From: DATJKD01 sp963834855
GTDB lineage: Bacteria > Pseudomonadota > Gammaproteobacteria > Steroidobacterales > Steroidobacteraceae
Length of the DNA stretch: 64,000 nucleotides
Assembly: GCA_963834855.1 (NCBI GenBank)
Contig: CAWIDH010000027.1
Span: 248,001-312,000, forward strand
Direction: 5' to 3'
The notes below the pieces were generated by a model. That model ran no database searches. It saw only the letters and a program-made list of their open reading frames with translations, and was not told the origin of the DNA. Of the stretch, positions 14,338-23,298 are shown in pieces. The translations under genes were made by a program, and so were the position numbers. The stretch's first letter is position 1; the number at the start of each line of letters is the position of its first letter.

Positions 14338-14990
14338 GCGCTGCTCGCCGACGCCCGGCCACGGTGGCTCGCTGCGCGCCGACGTCTGGCCGCAGTGGCT
14401 CGCACCTCGCCGGCGCTCGGCCCGGGTGCCTCGCTGGGCCGCTGGCCACGATCGACGGATCGCTGCAGAGCCGAAGATTGGTGCCCCGCACGTTTGGTCG
14501 GCGCACACCGTATCGGCAGCGGTATCGCGGAATCGTCGCAGAGTCATGACTTCGGAGTGGCCCGCGACGTCTACCTGCGGCGGGTCAGGCGTCGTTGCGG
14601 CCCACGAGACACCCGGTCCAAACGCCGGCTCGCCGATGCTGCGGTGGCCTCCGGCTCGCTCGATGCCACGGTGTAGGTCACGAGCCGACGTCGTGGACGC
14701 GGTGTATCCCAGCCGCGACGAAGCATCGGTGTGCGCAGGTAGACGTCGCGGGCACTCTGAGCGAAGGCCGCCTCGACGATTCCGCGATACCAACGACCGT
14801 TCGGCGTGCGCCGACCGAACGTGCGGGGCACCCATCTTCCGCCCTGCAACGACCGTGGATCGTGGTGAGCGGCTGGGGATACACCGCGGCCGGGCGTCGG
14901 CGAGTAGCGAGCCACCGCGGCCGGGCGGCGGCGAGCAGCCACCGTGGCGGGGCGCCGGCGAGCAGCCACGGCCGAGCGCCGGCGAATTGC
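14338..14990. repeat. Long imperfect palindrome with flanking ~31-bp iterons (copy B)
   Basis: Same architecture as the dapB-carA element. GGTGCCCCGCACGT at 14480-14493 is exactly inverted at 14819-14832, with the centre near 14656. The arms share CGGTATCGCGGAATCGTCG and CGCGACGTCTACCTGCG with copy A. The flanks are GCCGGGCGTCGGCGAG-type iterons, four of them on the right from about 14889 to 14985. It fills the 743-nt glmM-tpiA gap and ends at a good promoter. No coding or known RNA signature is seen. Confidence 0.8.
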
Positions 14991-15015
14991 TTTCCGGCGG
15001 ACCCGCCGCTAAGAT
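14987..15015 (+). promoter_or_regulatory. Sigma-70 type promoter for tpiA
   Basis: TTGCTT (14987-14992), a 17-nt spacer and TAAGAT (15010-15015), ending 63 nt before the tpiA ATG. It lies exactly at the right edge of palindromic element B. This is a reasonable sigma-70 match. Confidence 0.6.
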
Positions 15016-15078
15016 CGCGCGCCTTTCACGGGCCGGCCCACGCCCCGGACGCGGCCACACCCACGGCGGAGAGCCGGA

Positions 15079-15834
15079 ATGCGAAAGCCTCTGGTAGCAG
15101 GCAACTGGAAGATGCACGGGTCGCGCGCGGACAACGCGAGCCTCGTGCGCGGCCTGCTGGACGCGCTGCGGTCGGAGCCGACTGCCGATGTGCTGGTGTG
15201 CCCGCCGTTCGTCTATCTCTGGGAGACGGGACGGCTGCTCAAGGACTCGGACATCGAGCTCGGCGCGCAGAGCGTTTGCGCCGAGTCGCACGGCGCGTTC
15301 ACGGGCGAGGTCGCGGCGGCGATGCTCCGCGACGTGGGCTGCCGGTACGTGCTCGTGGGTCACTCCGAGCGGCGGCAGATCTTCGGCGAGAGCGACGCGC
15401 TGATCGCGCGCAAGTTCGTCGCAGCCCAGTCGCAGCGGCTCGTGCCGGTGCTGTGCGTGGGCGAGACGCTGGACGAGCGCGAGGGCGGGCGCACGCTCGA
15501 CGTGGTGTCGCAGCAGATCGATGCCGCCCTTGCGGTGAGCGGCATCGGTTCCCTCGCGTCCGCCGTGATCGCCTATGAGCCCGTGTGGGCCATCGGTACA
15601 GGGCGCAATGCGAGTCCGGAGCAGGCACAGGAGGTCCACGCCATGATCCGGGGCAAGCTCGCCGCCCTGGATGCTACAATTGCGGCACAGCTGCGGATCC
15701 TGTACGGCGGCAGCGTCAAGGCGTCGAATGCGCGGGATCTGTTCTCGATGCCTGACATCGACGGCGGGCTCGTCGGTGGTGCCTCCCTCAAGGCTGACGA
15801 GTTCGCGCGTATCTGCGCGGCCGCGGATCGCTAA
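15079..15834 (+). CDS. tpiA: Triose-phosphate isomerase
   Basis: Interconverts glyceraldehyde-3-phosphate and dihydroxyacetone phosphate. The 251-aa TIM barrel has the N-terminal AGNWKMHG (catalytic Lys), VLVGHSERR (catalytic His), AYEPVWAIGTG (catalytic Glu plus loop 6) and the phosphate-binding YGGSVKASNA. secG follows after 14 nt, the usual tpiA-secG-tRNA-Leu-nuo order of gammaproteobacteria. Confidence 0.97.
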   Translation: MRKPLVAGNWKMHGSRADNASLVRGLLDALRSEPTADVLVCPPFVYLWETGRLLKDSDIELGAQSVCAESHGAFTGEVAAAMLRDVGCRYVLVGHSERRQIFGESDALIARKFVAAQSQRLVPVLCVGETLDEREGGRTLDVVSQQIDAALAVSGIGSLASAVIAYEPVWAIGTGRNASPEQAQEVHAMIRGKLAALDATIAAQLRILYGGSVKASNARDLFSMPDIDGGLVGGASLKADEFARICAAADR

Positions 15835-15848
15835 CGGAGACGGACGAC

Positions 15849-16262
15849 ATGAACTGGGTTCAGACGCTGGCAGTCGTGTTTCACGTGCTGCTGGCCTTGG
15901 GTATCGTGGGCCTCGTGCTGCTGCAGCGCGGCCGCGGCGCGGACGCCGGCGCGGGCTTCGGTGCGGGCGCGTCCGGCACCGTGTTCGGCGCGCGCGGCTC
16001 GGCGTCGTTCCTGTCGCGCATGACGGCTGTGCTCGCGACGCTGTTCTTCCTGACGAGCCTCGGCCTCTCGTACCTGTTCAGCCGTGACTCCTCGGCGGTG
16101 CCCTCGAGCGTGATGGATCGCGTGCCGGCCCAGGAAGCGCCCGCGGATCCCATCGGCGTTGCCCACTGCGCCAGCGCCCGAATCCGAAGCGCCGGTCGCA
16201 GAGGAAGCGGCAGAGGAAGCGCCGGTGGCCGAAAAGGCCCCGGCGGCGCCTGCCGATCAGTG
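15849..16262 (+). CDS. secG: Protein-export membrane protein SecG (C-terminal frameshift)
   Basis: Accessory subunit of the SecYEG translocon. It has the expected two membrane segments (LAVVFHVLLALGIVGLVLLQ and a second around residues 58-76) joined by GRGADAGAGFGAGASGTVFGARGS, the SecG signature. As written the frame runs on into the tRNA at 16275. Skipping one base near 16146-16149 (GCGGATCCC) gives a clean Ala/Glu/Pro-rich tail, APESEAPVAEEAAEEAPVAE and onward, ending at TGA 16260-16262. That is typical of SecG in this group. I place the real end at 16262. Confidence 0.9.
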
Positions 16263-16274
16263 AGCGAATTCGGC

Positions 16275-16359
16275 GCGGATGTGGTGGAACTGGTAGACAC
16301 GCTACTTTGAGGGGGTAGTGCCGTAAGGCGTGAGAGTTCGAGTCTCTCCATCCGCACCA
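16275..16359 (+). tRNA. tRNA-Leu (GAG)
   Basis: An 85-nt class II tRNA with a 7-bp acceptor (GCGGATG with CATCCGC) and encoded ACCA. The D arm includes TGGTAGACACG. The anticodon stem is CTACT/GGTAG with loop TTGAGGG (GAG at 16309-16311). It has a long variable arm and T arm GAGAGTTCGAGTCTCTC. Its place between secG and nuoA is conserved in many gammaproteobacteria. Confidence 0.96.
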
Positions 16360-16367
16360 GACGACGA

Positions 16368-16392
16368 GGCGAGCCACGGCTCGCCTTTTTTT
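16368..16392 (+). terminator. Intrinsic terminator after tRNA-Leu
   Basis: Stem GGCGAGC/GCTCGCC with loop CACG and a run of seven T (16386-16392). It ends the tpiA-secG-tRNA unit 46 nt before nuoA. Confidence 0.85.
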
Positions 16393-16438
16393 ATAGAATT
16401 ACGTGCTCGCCCGGCCTCTCCCCCTGTCCATCGAACCA

Positions 16439-16795
16439 ATGCTTGCCGAGTACGTGCCGGTCCTGATCTTTCTCGCCGTCGCCGGCGGGCTGGGCCTGCT
16501 GCTGTTCGCTCTCGGCTACGTCTTCGCTCCCCGCCGCCCCGACCCCGAGAAGACGTCGGCCTACGAATGCGGCTTCGAGGCATTCGAGGACACGCGCATG
16601 AAGTTCGACGTGCGCTACTACCTCGTCGCGATCCTGTTCATCGTGTTCGATCTCGAAATCGCGTTCCTCTTCCCCTGGGCGGTCGCGCTCGACCGCATCG
16701 GCCTGGCCGGACTCGCGGCGATGGGCGTCTTCCTGCTGGTGCTCGTCGTCGGCTTCATCTACGAGTGGAAGAAGGGGGCCCTGGAATGGGACTAG
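16439..16795 (+). CDS. nuoA: NADH-quinone oxidoreductase subunit A
   Basis: First gene of the complex I operon. It is a small inner-membrane subunit near the quinone channel. The ATG at 16439 gives 118 aa, the usual length; a GTG 12 codons upstream is less likely. Three membrane segments are seen, with the conserved loop KTSAYECGFEAFEDTRMKFDVRYYL and FDLEIAFLFPWA. The 3' end overlaps the true nuoB start by 10 nt. Confidence 0.95.
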   Translation: MLAEYVPVLIFLAVAGGLGLLLFALGYVFAPRRPDPEKTSAYECGFEAFEDTRMKFDVRYYLVAILFIVFDLEIAFLFPWAVALDRIGLAGLAAMGVFLLVLVVGFIYEWKKGALEWD

Positions 16796-17269
16796 AGGCC
16801 TCCGAGCTGCCCGAGCGCGGATTCGTCACGACGACGCGTCGACACGGTCATGAACTGGGCGCGCACCGGGTCGATGTGGCCGATGACCTTCGGCCTGGCG
16901 TGCTGCGCCGTGGAGATGATGCACGCCGGGGCCGCGCGCTACGACCTCGACCGCTTCGGGATCATCTTCCGCGCGAGCCCGCGCCAGTCGGACGTGATGA
17001 TCGTCGCCGGCACGCTGGTCAACAAGATGGCGCCGGCCCTGCGCAAGGTCTACGACCAGATGCCGGAACCGCGCTGGGTGCTCTCGATGGGCTCCTGCGC
17101 GAACGGCGGCGGCTACTACCACTATTCCTACGCGGTCGTCCGCGGCTGCGATCGGATCGTCCCGGTGGACGTATACGTGCCGGGCTGCCCGCCCACGGCC
17201 GAAGCGCTGGTCTACGGCCTGATCCAGCTGCAGAAGAAGATCCGCCGCACGCAGACCATCGCCCGCTGA
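16786..17269 (+). CDS. nuoB: NADH-quinone oxidoreductase subunit B (one-base frame break near the 5' end)
   Basis: Carries cluster N2, the last Fe-S centre before ubiquinone. From the ATG at 16786 the frame reads MGLEASELPERGFVTTT and then needs one base skipped (extra C near 16835) to join VDTVMNWARTGSMWPMTFG. That gives a full-length protein of about 160 aa. If the break were real, translation could only begin at the internal ATG 16850 (139 aa). The N2 ligands are visible in GLACCAVEMM, MGSCANGGG and PGCPPTAEA. Confidence 0.92.
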
Positions 17270-17275
17270 ATCCGC

Positions 17276-18040
17276 ATGAACGAAATCCTGGAAACCCTTG
17301 CCGAAAGCATCGGTTCCCGTTTCGGGGAGCGGCTGCGCCGCATCGAATCGCGCTGCGGTGAGCTCACCTGTGAGGTTGCCTCGGTGGACCTCGTGTCGAC
17401 CTGCCGGGCGCTCCACGACGAGCCGGCATTCGCATTCGAGCAGCTGATCGAGCTCGCCGGGGTGGACTACCTCGACTACGGCCGCGACGAATGGAACACG
17501 GAGAGCGCGACCGGCACGGGCTTCAGCCGCGGCGTCGAACGCGGGCCTGGAGAGAGTCCCGAGGGCTTAAGTCCCCAACGGGAACGGGAAGGGGACAGTC
17601 CCGCTCGGGGACAGTTTCCAGCTTCTCACCCGGATGAATCACGTCGCTTTGCCGTCGCCTACCACCTGCTGTCCGTGAGCCGCAACTGGCGGCTGCGGCT
17701 GCGCGCCTATTGCGAACCCGGCGAGCCGCCGATGCTCGATTCGGTGATCGATGTGTGGAAATCGGCGGACTGGTACGAGCGGGAGGCCTTCGACCTCTAC
17801 GGCATCGTCTTTCGCGGCCATCCCGACCTGCGCCGGATCCTGACCGACTACGGCTTCATCGGCCACCCGTTCCGGAAGGACTTCCCGCTGATCGGCAACG
17901 TCGAGGTCCGATACGATCCCGAGAAGCGCCGCGTGGTGTACGAGCCCGTGTCGATCGAGCCGCGCACCCTCGTGCCGAAGGTGATCCGCGAGGACAACCG
18001 CTGGGAGGCGGCGCTCAAGGAAGGGACTGCGCGTGGCTGA
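17276..18040 (+). CDS. nuoC: NADH-quinone oxidoreductase subunit C, with an in-frame insertion
   Basis: The 30-kDa peripheral-arm subunit of complex I. At 254 aa it is longer than the usual ~200-225. The conserved parts are GVDYLDYG, the ATGTGFSRGV stretch, RFAVAYHLLSVSRNWRLRLR, the DVWKSADWYEREAFDLYGIVF signature and GHPDLRRILTDYGFIGHP. Between GFSRGV and RFAVAYHLL an extra ~30 residues (about 17540-17632) come from REP-like DNA containing GGGGACAGTCCC. The insertion keeps frame, and it lies where related proteins have a variable loop. nuoD overlaps the end by 8 nt. Confidence 0.95.
   Translation: MNEILETLAESIGSRFGERLRRIESRCGELTCEVASVDLVSTCRALHDEPAFAFEQLIELAGVDYLDYGRDEWNTESATGTGFSRGVERGPGESPEGLSPQREREGDSPARGQFPASHPDESRRFAVAYHLLSVSRNWRLRLRAYCEPGEPPMLDSVIDVWKSADWYEREAFDLYGIVFRGHPDLRRILTDYGFIGHPFRKDFPLIGNVEVRYDPEKRRVVYEPVSIEPRTLVPKVIREDNRWEAALKEGTARG
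17540..17632. repeat. REP-like insertion inside nuoC
   Basis: A segment with GGGAACGGGAAGGGGACAGT followed by CCCGCTCGGGGACAGTTTCC. It resembles the GGGGACAGTCCC/AAACTGTCCCC repeats often found between genes in proteobacteria and linked to REP-associated tyrosine transposases. It adds about 30 codons, encoding a hydrophilic Gly/Glu/Arg/Pro loop, without breaking nuoC. Confidence 0.6.
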
Positions 18041-19286
18041 CATCCAGAGCTATACGATGAACTTCGGCCCGCAGCACCCGGCGGCGCACGGCGTGCTGCG
18101 CCTCGTGCTCGAGATGGACGGCGAGGTCGTGCAGAAGGCCGACCCGCACATCGGGCTGCTGCACCGCGCGACCGAGAAGCTGGCGGAGTCGAAGCCGTAC
18201 AACCAGTCGATCGGTTACATGGACCGCCTGGACTACGTGTCGATGATGTGCAACGAGCACGCCTACGTGCTCGCGATCGAGAAGCTGCTCGGTGTGACGC
18301 CGCCGCTGCGAGCGCAGTACATCCGCGTCATGTTCGACGAGATCACGCGCATCCTGAACCACCTGATGTGGCTCGGCGCGCACGGTCTCGACATCGGCGC
18401 GATGACCGTGTTCCTGTACTGCTTCCGCGAGCGCGAGGACCTGATGGACTGCTACGAGGCGGTGTCGGGCACGCGCATGCACGCGACCTACTACCGTCCC
18501 GGCGGCGTGTATCGCGATCTGCCGGACTCGATGCCGCGCCACCAGCCGTCGCGGTTCCGCAGCCAGAAGGAAATCGACCGGCTCAACGAGCGGCGCTCGG
18601 GCACCTTGCTCGACTTCATCGAGGACTTCACGCGGCGATTTCCCGCCTGCGTGGACGAGTACGAGGCGCTCCTCACCGACAACCGGATCTGGAAGCAGCG
18701 CACGGTCAACATCGGCGTCGTGACGCCGGAGCGCGCACTGAACCTCGGCTTCACGGGACCGATGCTGCGCGGATCGGGTGTGGTCTGGGACCTGCGCAAG
18801 AAGCAGCCCTACGAGGTCTACGCGGCGATGGATTTCGACATCCCGGTCGGCGTCAACGGCGACTGCTACGATCGTTATCTCGTGCGCATCGAGGAGATGC
18901 GCCAGTCGAACCGCATCGTCAGCCAGTGCATCGACTGGCTGCGCGCCCACCCGGGTCCGGTCATGATCGAGGACCACAAGCTTGTCCCGCCGACCCGCGA
19001 GGAGATGAAGGGCGACATGGAATCGCTGATCCACCACTTCAAGCTCTTCACCGAAGGCTACTGCGTCCCGGAGGGCGAGTCCTACGCGGCGGTCGAGGCG
19101 CCGAAGGGCGAGTTTGGCATCTACCTGGTTTCCGACGGCGCCAACAAACCGTACCGGGTCAAGTGCCGCGCGCCGGGCTTTCCGCACCTCGCGGCGCTCG
19201 ACGAGATGGTCCAGGGCCACATGCTCGCGGACGTCGTCGCGGTGATCGGCACGGCGGACGTCGTCTTCGGGGAGATCGACCGGTGA
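18033..19286 (+). CDS. nuoD: NADH-quinone oxidoreductase subunit D
   Basis: The 49-kDa subunit that forms the quinone pocket with NuoB. It has 417 aa and a GTG start overlapping nuoC. Signatures are NFGPQHPAAHGVLRLVLEMDGE at the N-terminus, LHRATEKLAE, the tyrosine region SIGYMDRLDYVSMM, and the C-terminal GEFGIYLVSDGANKPYR and HMLADVVAVIGTADVVFGEIDR. Unlike E. coli, it is not fused to nuoC. The stop overlaps the nuoE GTG as GTGA. Confidence 0.97.
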   Translation: MADIQSYTMNFGPQHPAAHGVLRLVLEMDGEVVQKADPHIGLLHRATEKLAESKPYNQSIGYMDRLDYVSMMCNEHAYVLAIEKLLGVTPPLRAQYIRVMFDEITRILNHLMWLGAHGLDIGAMTVFLYCFREREDLMDCYEAVSGTRMHATYYRPGGVYRDLPDSMPRHQPSRFRSQKEIDRLNERRSGTLLDFIEDFTRRFPACVDEYEALLTDNRIWKQRTVNIGVVTPERALNLGFTGPMLRGSGVVWDLRKKQPYEVYAAMDFDIPVGVNGDCYDRYLVRIEEMRQSNRIVSQCIDWLRAHPGPVMIEDHKLVPPTREEMKGDMESLIHHFKLFTEGYCVPEGESYAAVEAPKGEFGIYLVSDGANKPYRVKCRAPGFPHLAALDEMVQGHMLADVVAVIGTADVVFGEIDR

Positions 19287-19789
19287 GCAGTGCTACGGGC
19301 GTGCCCGCCGCGGGCGGGCTATCGGCCGAGGTGCGCGCCGAAATCGACCGCTGGACGGCGAAGTTCCCGCCGGACCGGCGTCGGTCGGCGGTGATCGCGG
19401 CCCTTCACGCCGTGCAGCACGAGCACGGCTATCTCAGGCAGGACGACATGGACGCCGTGGCGGCGTATCTCGGCCTGCCGCCGATCCAGGTGTACGAGGT
19501 GGCGAGCTTCTACTCGATGTTCGAGACGCAGCCTGTCGGTCGCCACCACATTTCGGTGTGCACGAACATCTCCTGCATGCTGTGCGGCGGCGAGGAGCTG
19601 CTCGCGCACGTCGAGCGGCGGCTCGGCATCAAGGTGGGCGAGAGCACGCCGGACGGACGTTTCTTCCTCAAGCGCGAGGAGGAATGCCTGGCGGCCTGCA
19701 ACGGCGCGCCGATGATGATGGTCGACCACGTCTACTACGAGAACCTGACGCCCGAGGCGGTCGATCGGGTGCTCGAAGAGCACAAGTAG
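19283..19789 (+). CDS. nuoE: NADH-quinone oxidoreductase subunit E
   Basis: The 24-kDa thioredoxin-fold subunit with a [2Fe-2S] cluster (N1a). It has 168 aa from a GTG at 19283 that overlaps the nuoD stop. The ligands are CTNISCMLCGG and CLAACNGAPMM, and VYEVASFYSMF is typical. nuoF starts 8 nt after the stop. Confidence 0.95.
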   Translation: MSSATGVPAAGGLSAEVRAEIDRWTAKFPPDRRRSAVIAALHAVQHEHGYLRQDDMDAVAAYLGLPPIQVYEVASFYSMFETQPVGRHHISVCTNISCMLCGGEELLAHVERRLGIKVGESTPDGRFFLKREEECLAACNGAPMMMVDHVYYENLTPEAVDRVLEEHK

Positions 19790-19797
19790 GAGCTGTC

Positions 19798-21105
19798 GTG
19801 ACCGACTGGAGCGACCGCCTGAACCTCATGTGCTTCGAGCCCCTGAAGTACGAGAAGCCGTGGACGCTCGAGACCTACCGGCGCATCGGCGGCTACGAGG
19901 TGTGGACGAAGATCCTCGCGGAGAAGCCTCCCCAGGAACAGATCATCGACGCGGTGAAGGCCTCGGGGCTGCGTGGCCGTGGCGGCGCGGGCTTCCCGAC
20001 GGGGCTCAAGTGGTCGTTCATGCCGCGCAGCTCGCCGGTGCAGAAATACGTCGTGTGTAATTCGGACGAGAGCGAGCCCGGCACCTGCCACGACCGCGAC
20101 ATACTGCGCTACAACCCGCACGCGCTGATCGAGGGCATGGCCATCGGCGGCTACGCGATGGGCGCGACGGTCGGCTACAACTACATCCGCGGCGAGTTCA
20201 TGGCGGAGCCCGTGCCGCGCTTCGAGACGGCGCTTGCGGAGGCCTACGCCGCCGGGCTGCTGGGCAGGAACCTGAAGGGCTCGGGGGTCGACTTCGATCT
20301 CTACACCTTCGTGGGCGCCGGCGCCTACATCTGCGGAGAGGAGACCGCGCTCCTCGATTCGCTCGAGGGCAAGCAGGGCAAGCCGCGGTTCAAGCCGCCG
20401 TTCCCCGCCAACTTCGGGCTGTACGGCAGGCCGACCACCATCAACAACACGCAGAGCTACGCCTCGGTGCCCACGATCCTGCGCAAGGGCCCCGACTGGT
20501 TCGCGGCGCTGGGACCCCAGAATTCCGGCGGCACCATCATCTTCTCGGTCTCCGGTCACGTCGAGAAGCCCGGTAACTTCGAGCTGCCGCTCGGCATTCC
20601 GTTCGCTGACCTGCTCGCGCTCTGCGGCGGCGTGCGCGGCGGGCGCAAGCTCAAGGCCGTGATCCCCGGAGGGTGCTCGGTGCCGGTCGTGCCCGCCGAG
20701 ACGATGATGACGGCCAACATGGACTATGACTCGTTGCGCAAGGCGGGCTCCGCGATCGGGTCGGCCGCGGTCATCGTCATGGACGAGACGACCTGCATGG
20801 TGCGCGTGCTGGAGCGCATTTCGCGCTTCTTCTTCGCGGAGTCCTGCGGCCAGTGCACGCCTTGCCGCGAGGGCACGGGGTGGCTCAACCGCACGCTGCG
20901 CCGGATCATGGCCGGCCAGGGACGCAGGTCCGACATCGACATGCTGGTCGACGTCGCGAACAAGATCGAGGGCCACACGATCTGCGCACTGGGCGATGCG
21001 GCGGCCTGGCCGGTGCAGAGCTTCGTGAAGCACTTCCGGCACGAGTTCGAGTACTACGTCGAGCACGGCCACAGCATCGTCGAGGCGCGCGGCCGCGCCG
21101 CCTGA
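19798..21105 (+). CDS. nuoF: NADH-quinone oxidoreductase subunit F
   Basis: The 51-kDa flavoprotein that oxidises NADH. It has 435 aa from a GTG with AGGAGCT just upstream. The nucleotide/FMN-binding GLRGRGGAGFPTGLKW is near residue 60, FMN-region residues are in YICGEETALL, and the [4Fe-4S] ligands (N3) are ESCGQCTPCREG plus a later Cys in HTICALGD. nuoG begins 6 nt after its stop. Confidence 0.97.
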   Translation: MTDWSDRLNLMCFEPLKYEKPWTLETYRRIGGYEVWTKILAEKPPQEQIIDAVKASGLRGRGGAGFPTGLKWSFMPRSSPVQKYVVCNSDESEPGTCHDRDILRYNPHALIEGMAIGGYAMGATVGYNYIRGEFMAEPVPRFETALAEAYAAGLLGRNLKGSGVDFDLYTFVGAGAYICGEETALLDSLEGKQGKPRFKPPFPANFGLYGRPTTINNTQSYASVPTILRKGPDWFAALGPQNSGGTIIFSVSGHVEKPGNFELPLGIPFADLLALCGGVRGGRKLKAVIPGGCSVPVVPAETMMTANMDYDSLRKAGSAIGSAAVIVMDETTCMVRVLERISRFFFAESCGQCTPCREGTGWLNRTLRRIMAGQGRRSDIDMLVDVANKIEGHTICALGDAAAWPVQSFVKHFRHEFEYYVEHGHSIVEARGRAA

Positions 21106-21111
21106 GAGCCA

Positions 21112-23298
21112 ATGAGCCAGGAACTGGTCAACGTCGAGATCGATGGCGTCGCGCGCAAGGTGCGCAAGGGCGCCATGATCATCCAGGTCACGGACGCGGA
21201 GGGTACGTACATCCCGCGCTTCTGCTACCACGAGAAGCTCTCCGTGGCCGCGAACTGCCGCATGTGCCTGGTCGAGGTGGAGAAGGCGCCCAAGCCGATG
21301 CCGGCCTGCGCCACGCCCGTCGGCGAGGGCATGAAGGTCTTCACGCGCTCGCCCAAGGCGATCGCGGCGCAGAAGGCGACCATGGAGTTCCTGCTGATCA
21401 ACCACCCGCTCGACTGCCCGATCTGCGACCAGGGCGGGGAGTGCGAGCTGCAGGACCTGGCGATGGGTTACGGTCGCGACGTGTCCCGCTACACCGAGAG
21501 CAAGCGCGTCGTAAAGGACAAGAATCTCGGCCCGCTGGTCTCGACGGACATGACCCGCTGCATCCAGTGCACGCGCTGCGTGCGCTTCGGCGAGGAGGTC
21601 GCGGGAATCCAGGAGCTCGGCACCGTGGGCCGCGGCGAGTTGATGCAGATCTCGACCTACGTCGAGCGAAGCGTCGACCACGAGCTCTCCGGCAACATCA
21701 TCGACCTGTGCCCGGTCGGCGCGCTCAACAACAAGCCGTTTCGGTACCGTGCGCGGGCCTGGGAGATGACCCAGCACGAGCTCGTCTCGCCGCACGACTG
21801 CACAGGCACCAACCTGTACGGCCACGTGCTGCGCGGACGGCTGATGCGGGTCGTGCCGCGGTCGAACGAGGAGATCAACGAGGCCTGGATCGCGGATCGC
21901 GACCGGTTCAGCTGCGAGGGTCTGTACGTCGAAGACCGTGCGCGCACGCCGATGCTGAAGGAGCAGGGCGCCTGGCGCGAGCTCGACTGGGGGACGGCGC
22001 TCGAAACAGCGGCGGGCGCGCTGCGCACGGTGGTCGGCGCGCACGGAGCCGGCCAGGTCGGGTTCCTGGTCGCGCCCGGAGCCACGCTCGAGGAGCACGC
22101 GCTCACGGCGCGGCTCGCGCGCGGGCTCGGCACCGGAAACGTCGATCACCGGCTGCAGCAGGTTGATTTTCGTGACCAGCGCTCCGATGCACCGGCACCG
22201 CTGCTGGGCTGTCCCATCGCCGAGCTCGAGACCGCCGCCGCCGTCCTGGTCGTCGGCAGCAACCTGCGGCAGGAGGTGCCGATCATCGCGCACCGGCTGC
22301 GCAAGGGCGCGGTGCGGCACGGCACGAAAGTGGCGCTGATCGGCCCGCGTCCGCAGGAGCTGCTGTTCCCGGTCGCGGCGAGCCTGACGAGCAACGGGCT
22401 CGGCATGGGACGCCACCTCGCCGCAGTGCTGCTCGCGGCGCTGCGCCCGCAAGGCCGGCCGGTCCCGCCGGCGCTCAACGCAGCGGTGGAAGGGGTGACC
22501 CCGAATCCCGACCATGAGCGGATCGCCGCGATGCTGGTCGGGGGCGAGCTGCGGCTGGTGCTGCTCGGTGCGCTGGCGCAGCGCCATCCCGCCTGGTCGG
22601 AGATCCGCGCACTGGCGACGGCACTCGCAGAGGCCACCGGTGCGCGGCTGGGTTATCTGCCCGAGGGAGGCAACGCCGTCGGCGCGGCGCTCGCCGGAGC
22701 GTTACCCCATCGGGGCGCCGGCGGGCGGGCGCTCGCGGCGCCGGGGTTGGCGGCTGCCGAGATGCTGGGCGCGAATCTCAAGGCCTACGTGCTCGTGGGC
22801 GGGATCGAGCTGGAGGACTTCGCGGTGCCCACGCGCGCCGAGGCGGCGCTGGCCGCTGCGGAGTGCGTGGTGGCCCTGACGCCCTATGCCGGCGCAGAGC
22901 AGCTCGCGAGCTCGACGATCCTGCTGCCGATCGCCGCCTTCGCCGAGACCTCGGGGACCTGGGTGAACGTCGAGGGGCGCTGGCAGAGCGTCGCGGGCGC
23001 GGCGCGTCCGCCCGGCGAGGCGCGCCCCGGCTGGAAGGTGTTGCGCGTGCTCGGCAACCTGCTCGGGCTCGCCGGATTCGAGTACCAGAGCTCCGGGGAG
23101 ATCCGCGACGAGCTCAAGCGCGAGATCGAAACGTATCGGCCCGAGGCACGGTCGGCGAGCGCCTTCGCGGCGGGACACCTGAACGGCGTCGACAAGGTCA
23201 GGGCAACGGGCATCTATCGGGTCGACGCCGTCGTGCGCCGCTCGCGCCCCCTGCAGGAGACCGGCGCCGGGCGCGCGGCGAGCGGGGCCGACGCATGA
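21112..23298 (+). CDS. nuoG: NADH-quinone oxidoreductase subunit G
   Basis: The 75-kDa subunit that relays electrons through several Fe-S centres. It has 728 aa. The N-terminal [2Fe-2S] ferredoxin domain includes CRMCLVEVEKAPKPMPACATP. The His/Cys [4Fe-4S] site follows (NHPLDCPICDQGGECELQD), then CIQCTRCVRF with LCPVGAL. The C-terminal molybdopterin-oxidoreductase-like domain is divergent and Ala/Leu-rich, as is common here. It overlaps the nuoH ATG by a few bases. Confidence 0.96.
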   Translation: MSQELVNVEIDGVARKVRKGAMIIQVTDAEGTYIPRFCYHEKLSVAANCRMCLVEVEKAPKPMPACATPVGEGMKVFTRSPKAIAAQKATMEFLLINHPLDCPICDQGGECELQDLAMGYGRDVSRYTESKRVVKDKNLGPLVSTDMTRCIQCTRCVRFGEEVAGIQELGTVGRGELMQISTYVERSVDHELSGNIIDLCPVGALNNKPFRYRARAWEMTQHELVSPHDCTGTNLYGHVLRGRLMRVVPRSNEEINEAWIADRDRFSCEGLYVEDRARTPMLKEQGAWRELDWGTALETAAGALRTVVGAHGAGQVGFLVAPGATLEEHALTARLARGLGTGNVDHRLQQVDFRDQRSDAPAPLLGCPIAELETAAAVLVVGSNLRQEVPIIAHRLRKGAVRHGTKVALIGPRPQELLFPVAASLTSNGLGMGRHLAAVLLAALRPQGRPVPPALNAAVEGVTPNPDHERIAAMLVGGELRLVLLGALAQRHPAWSEIRALATALAEATGARLGYLPEGGNAVGAALAGALPHRGAGGRALAAPGLAAAEMLGANLKAYVLVGGIELEDFAVPTRAEAALAAAECVVALTPYAGAEQLASSTILLPIAAFAETSGTWVNVEGRWQSVAGAARPPGEARPGWKVLRVLGNLLGLAGFEYQSSGEIRDELKREIETYRPEARSASAFAAGHLNGVDKVRATGIYRVDAVVRRSRPLQETGAGRAASGADA

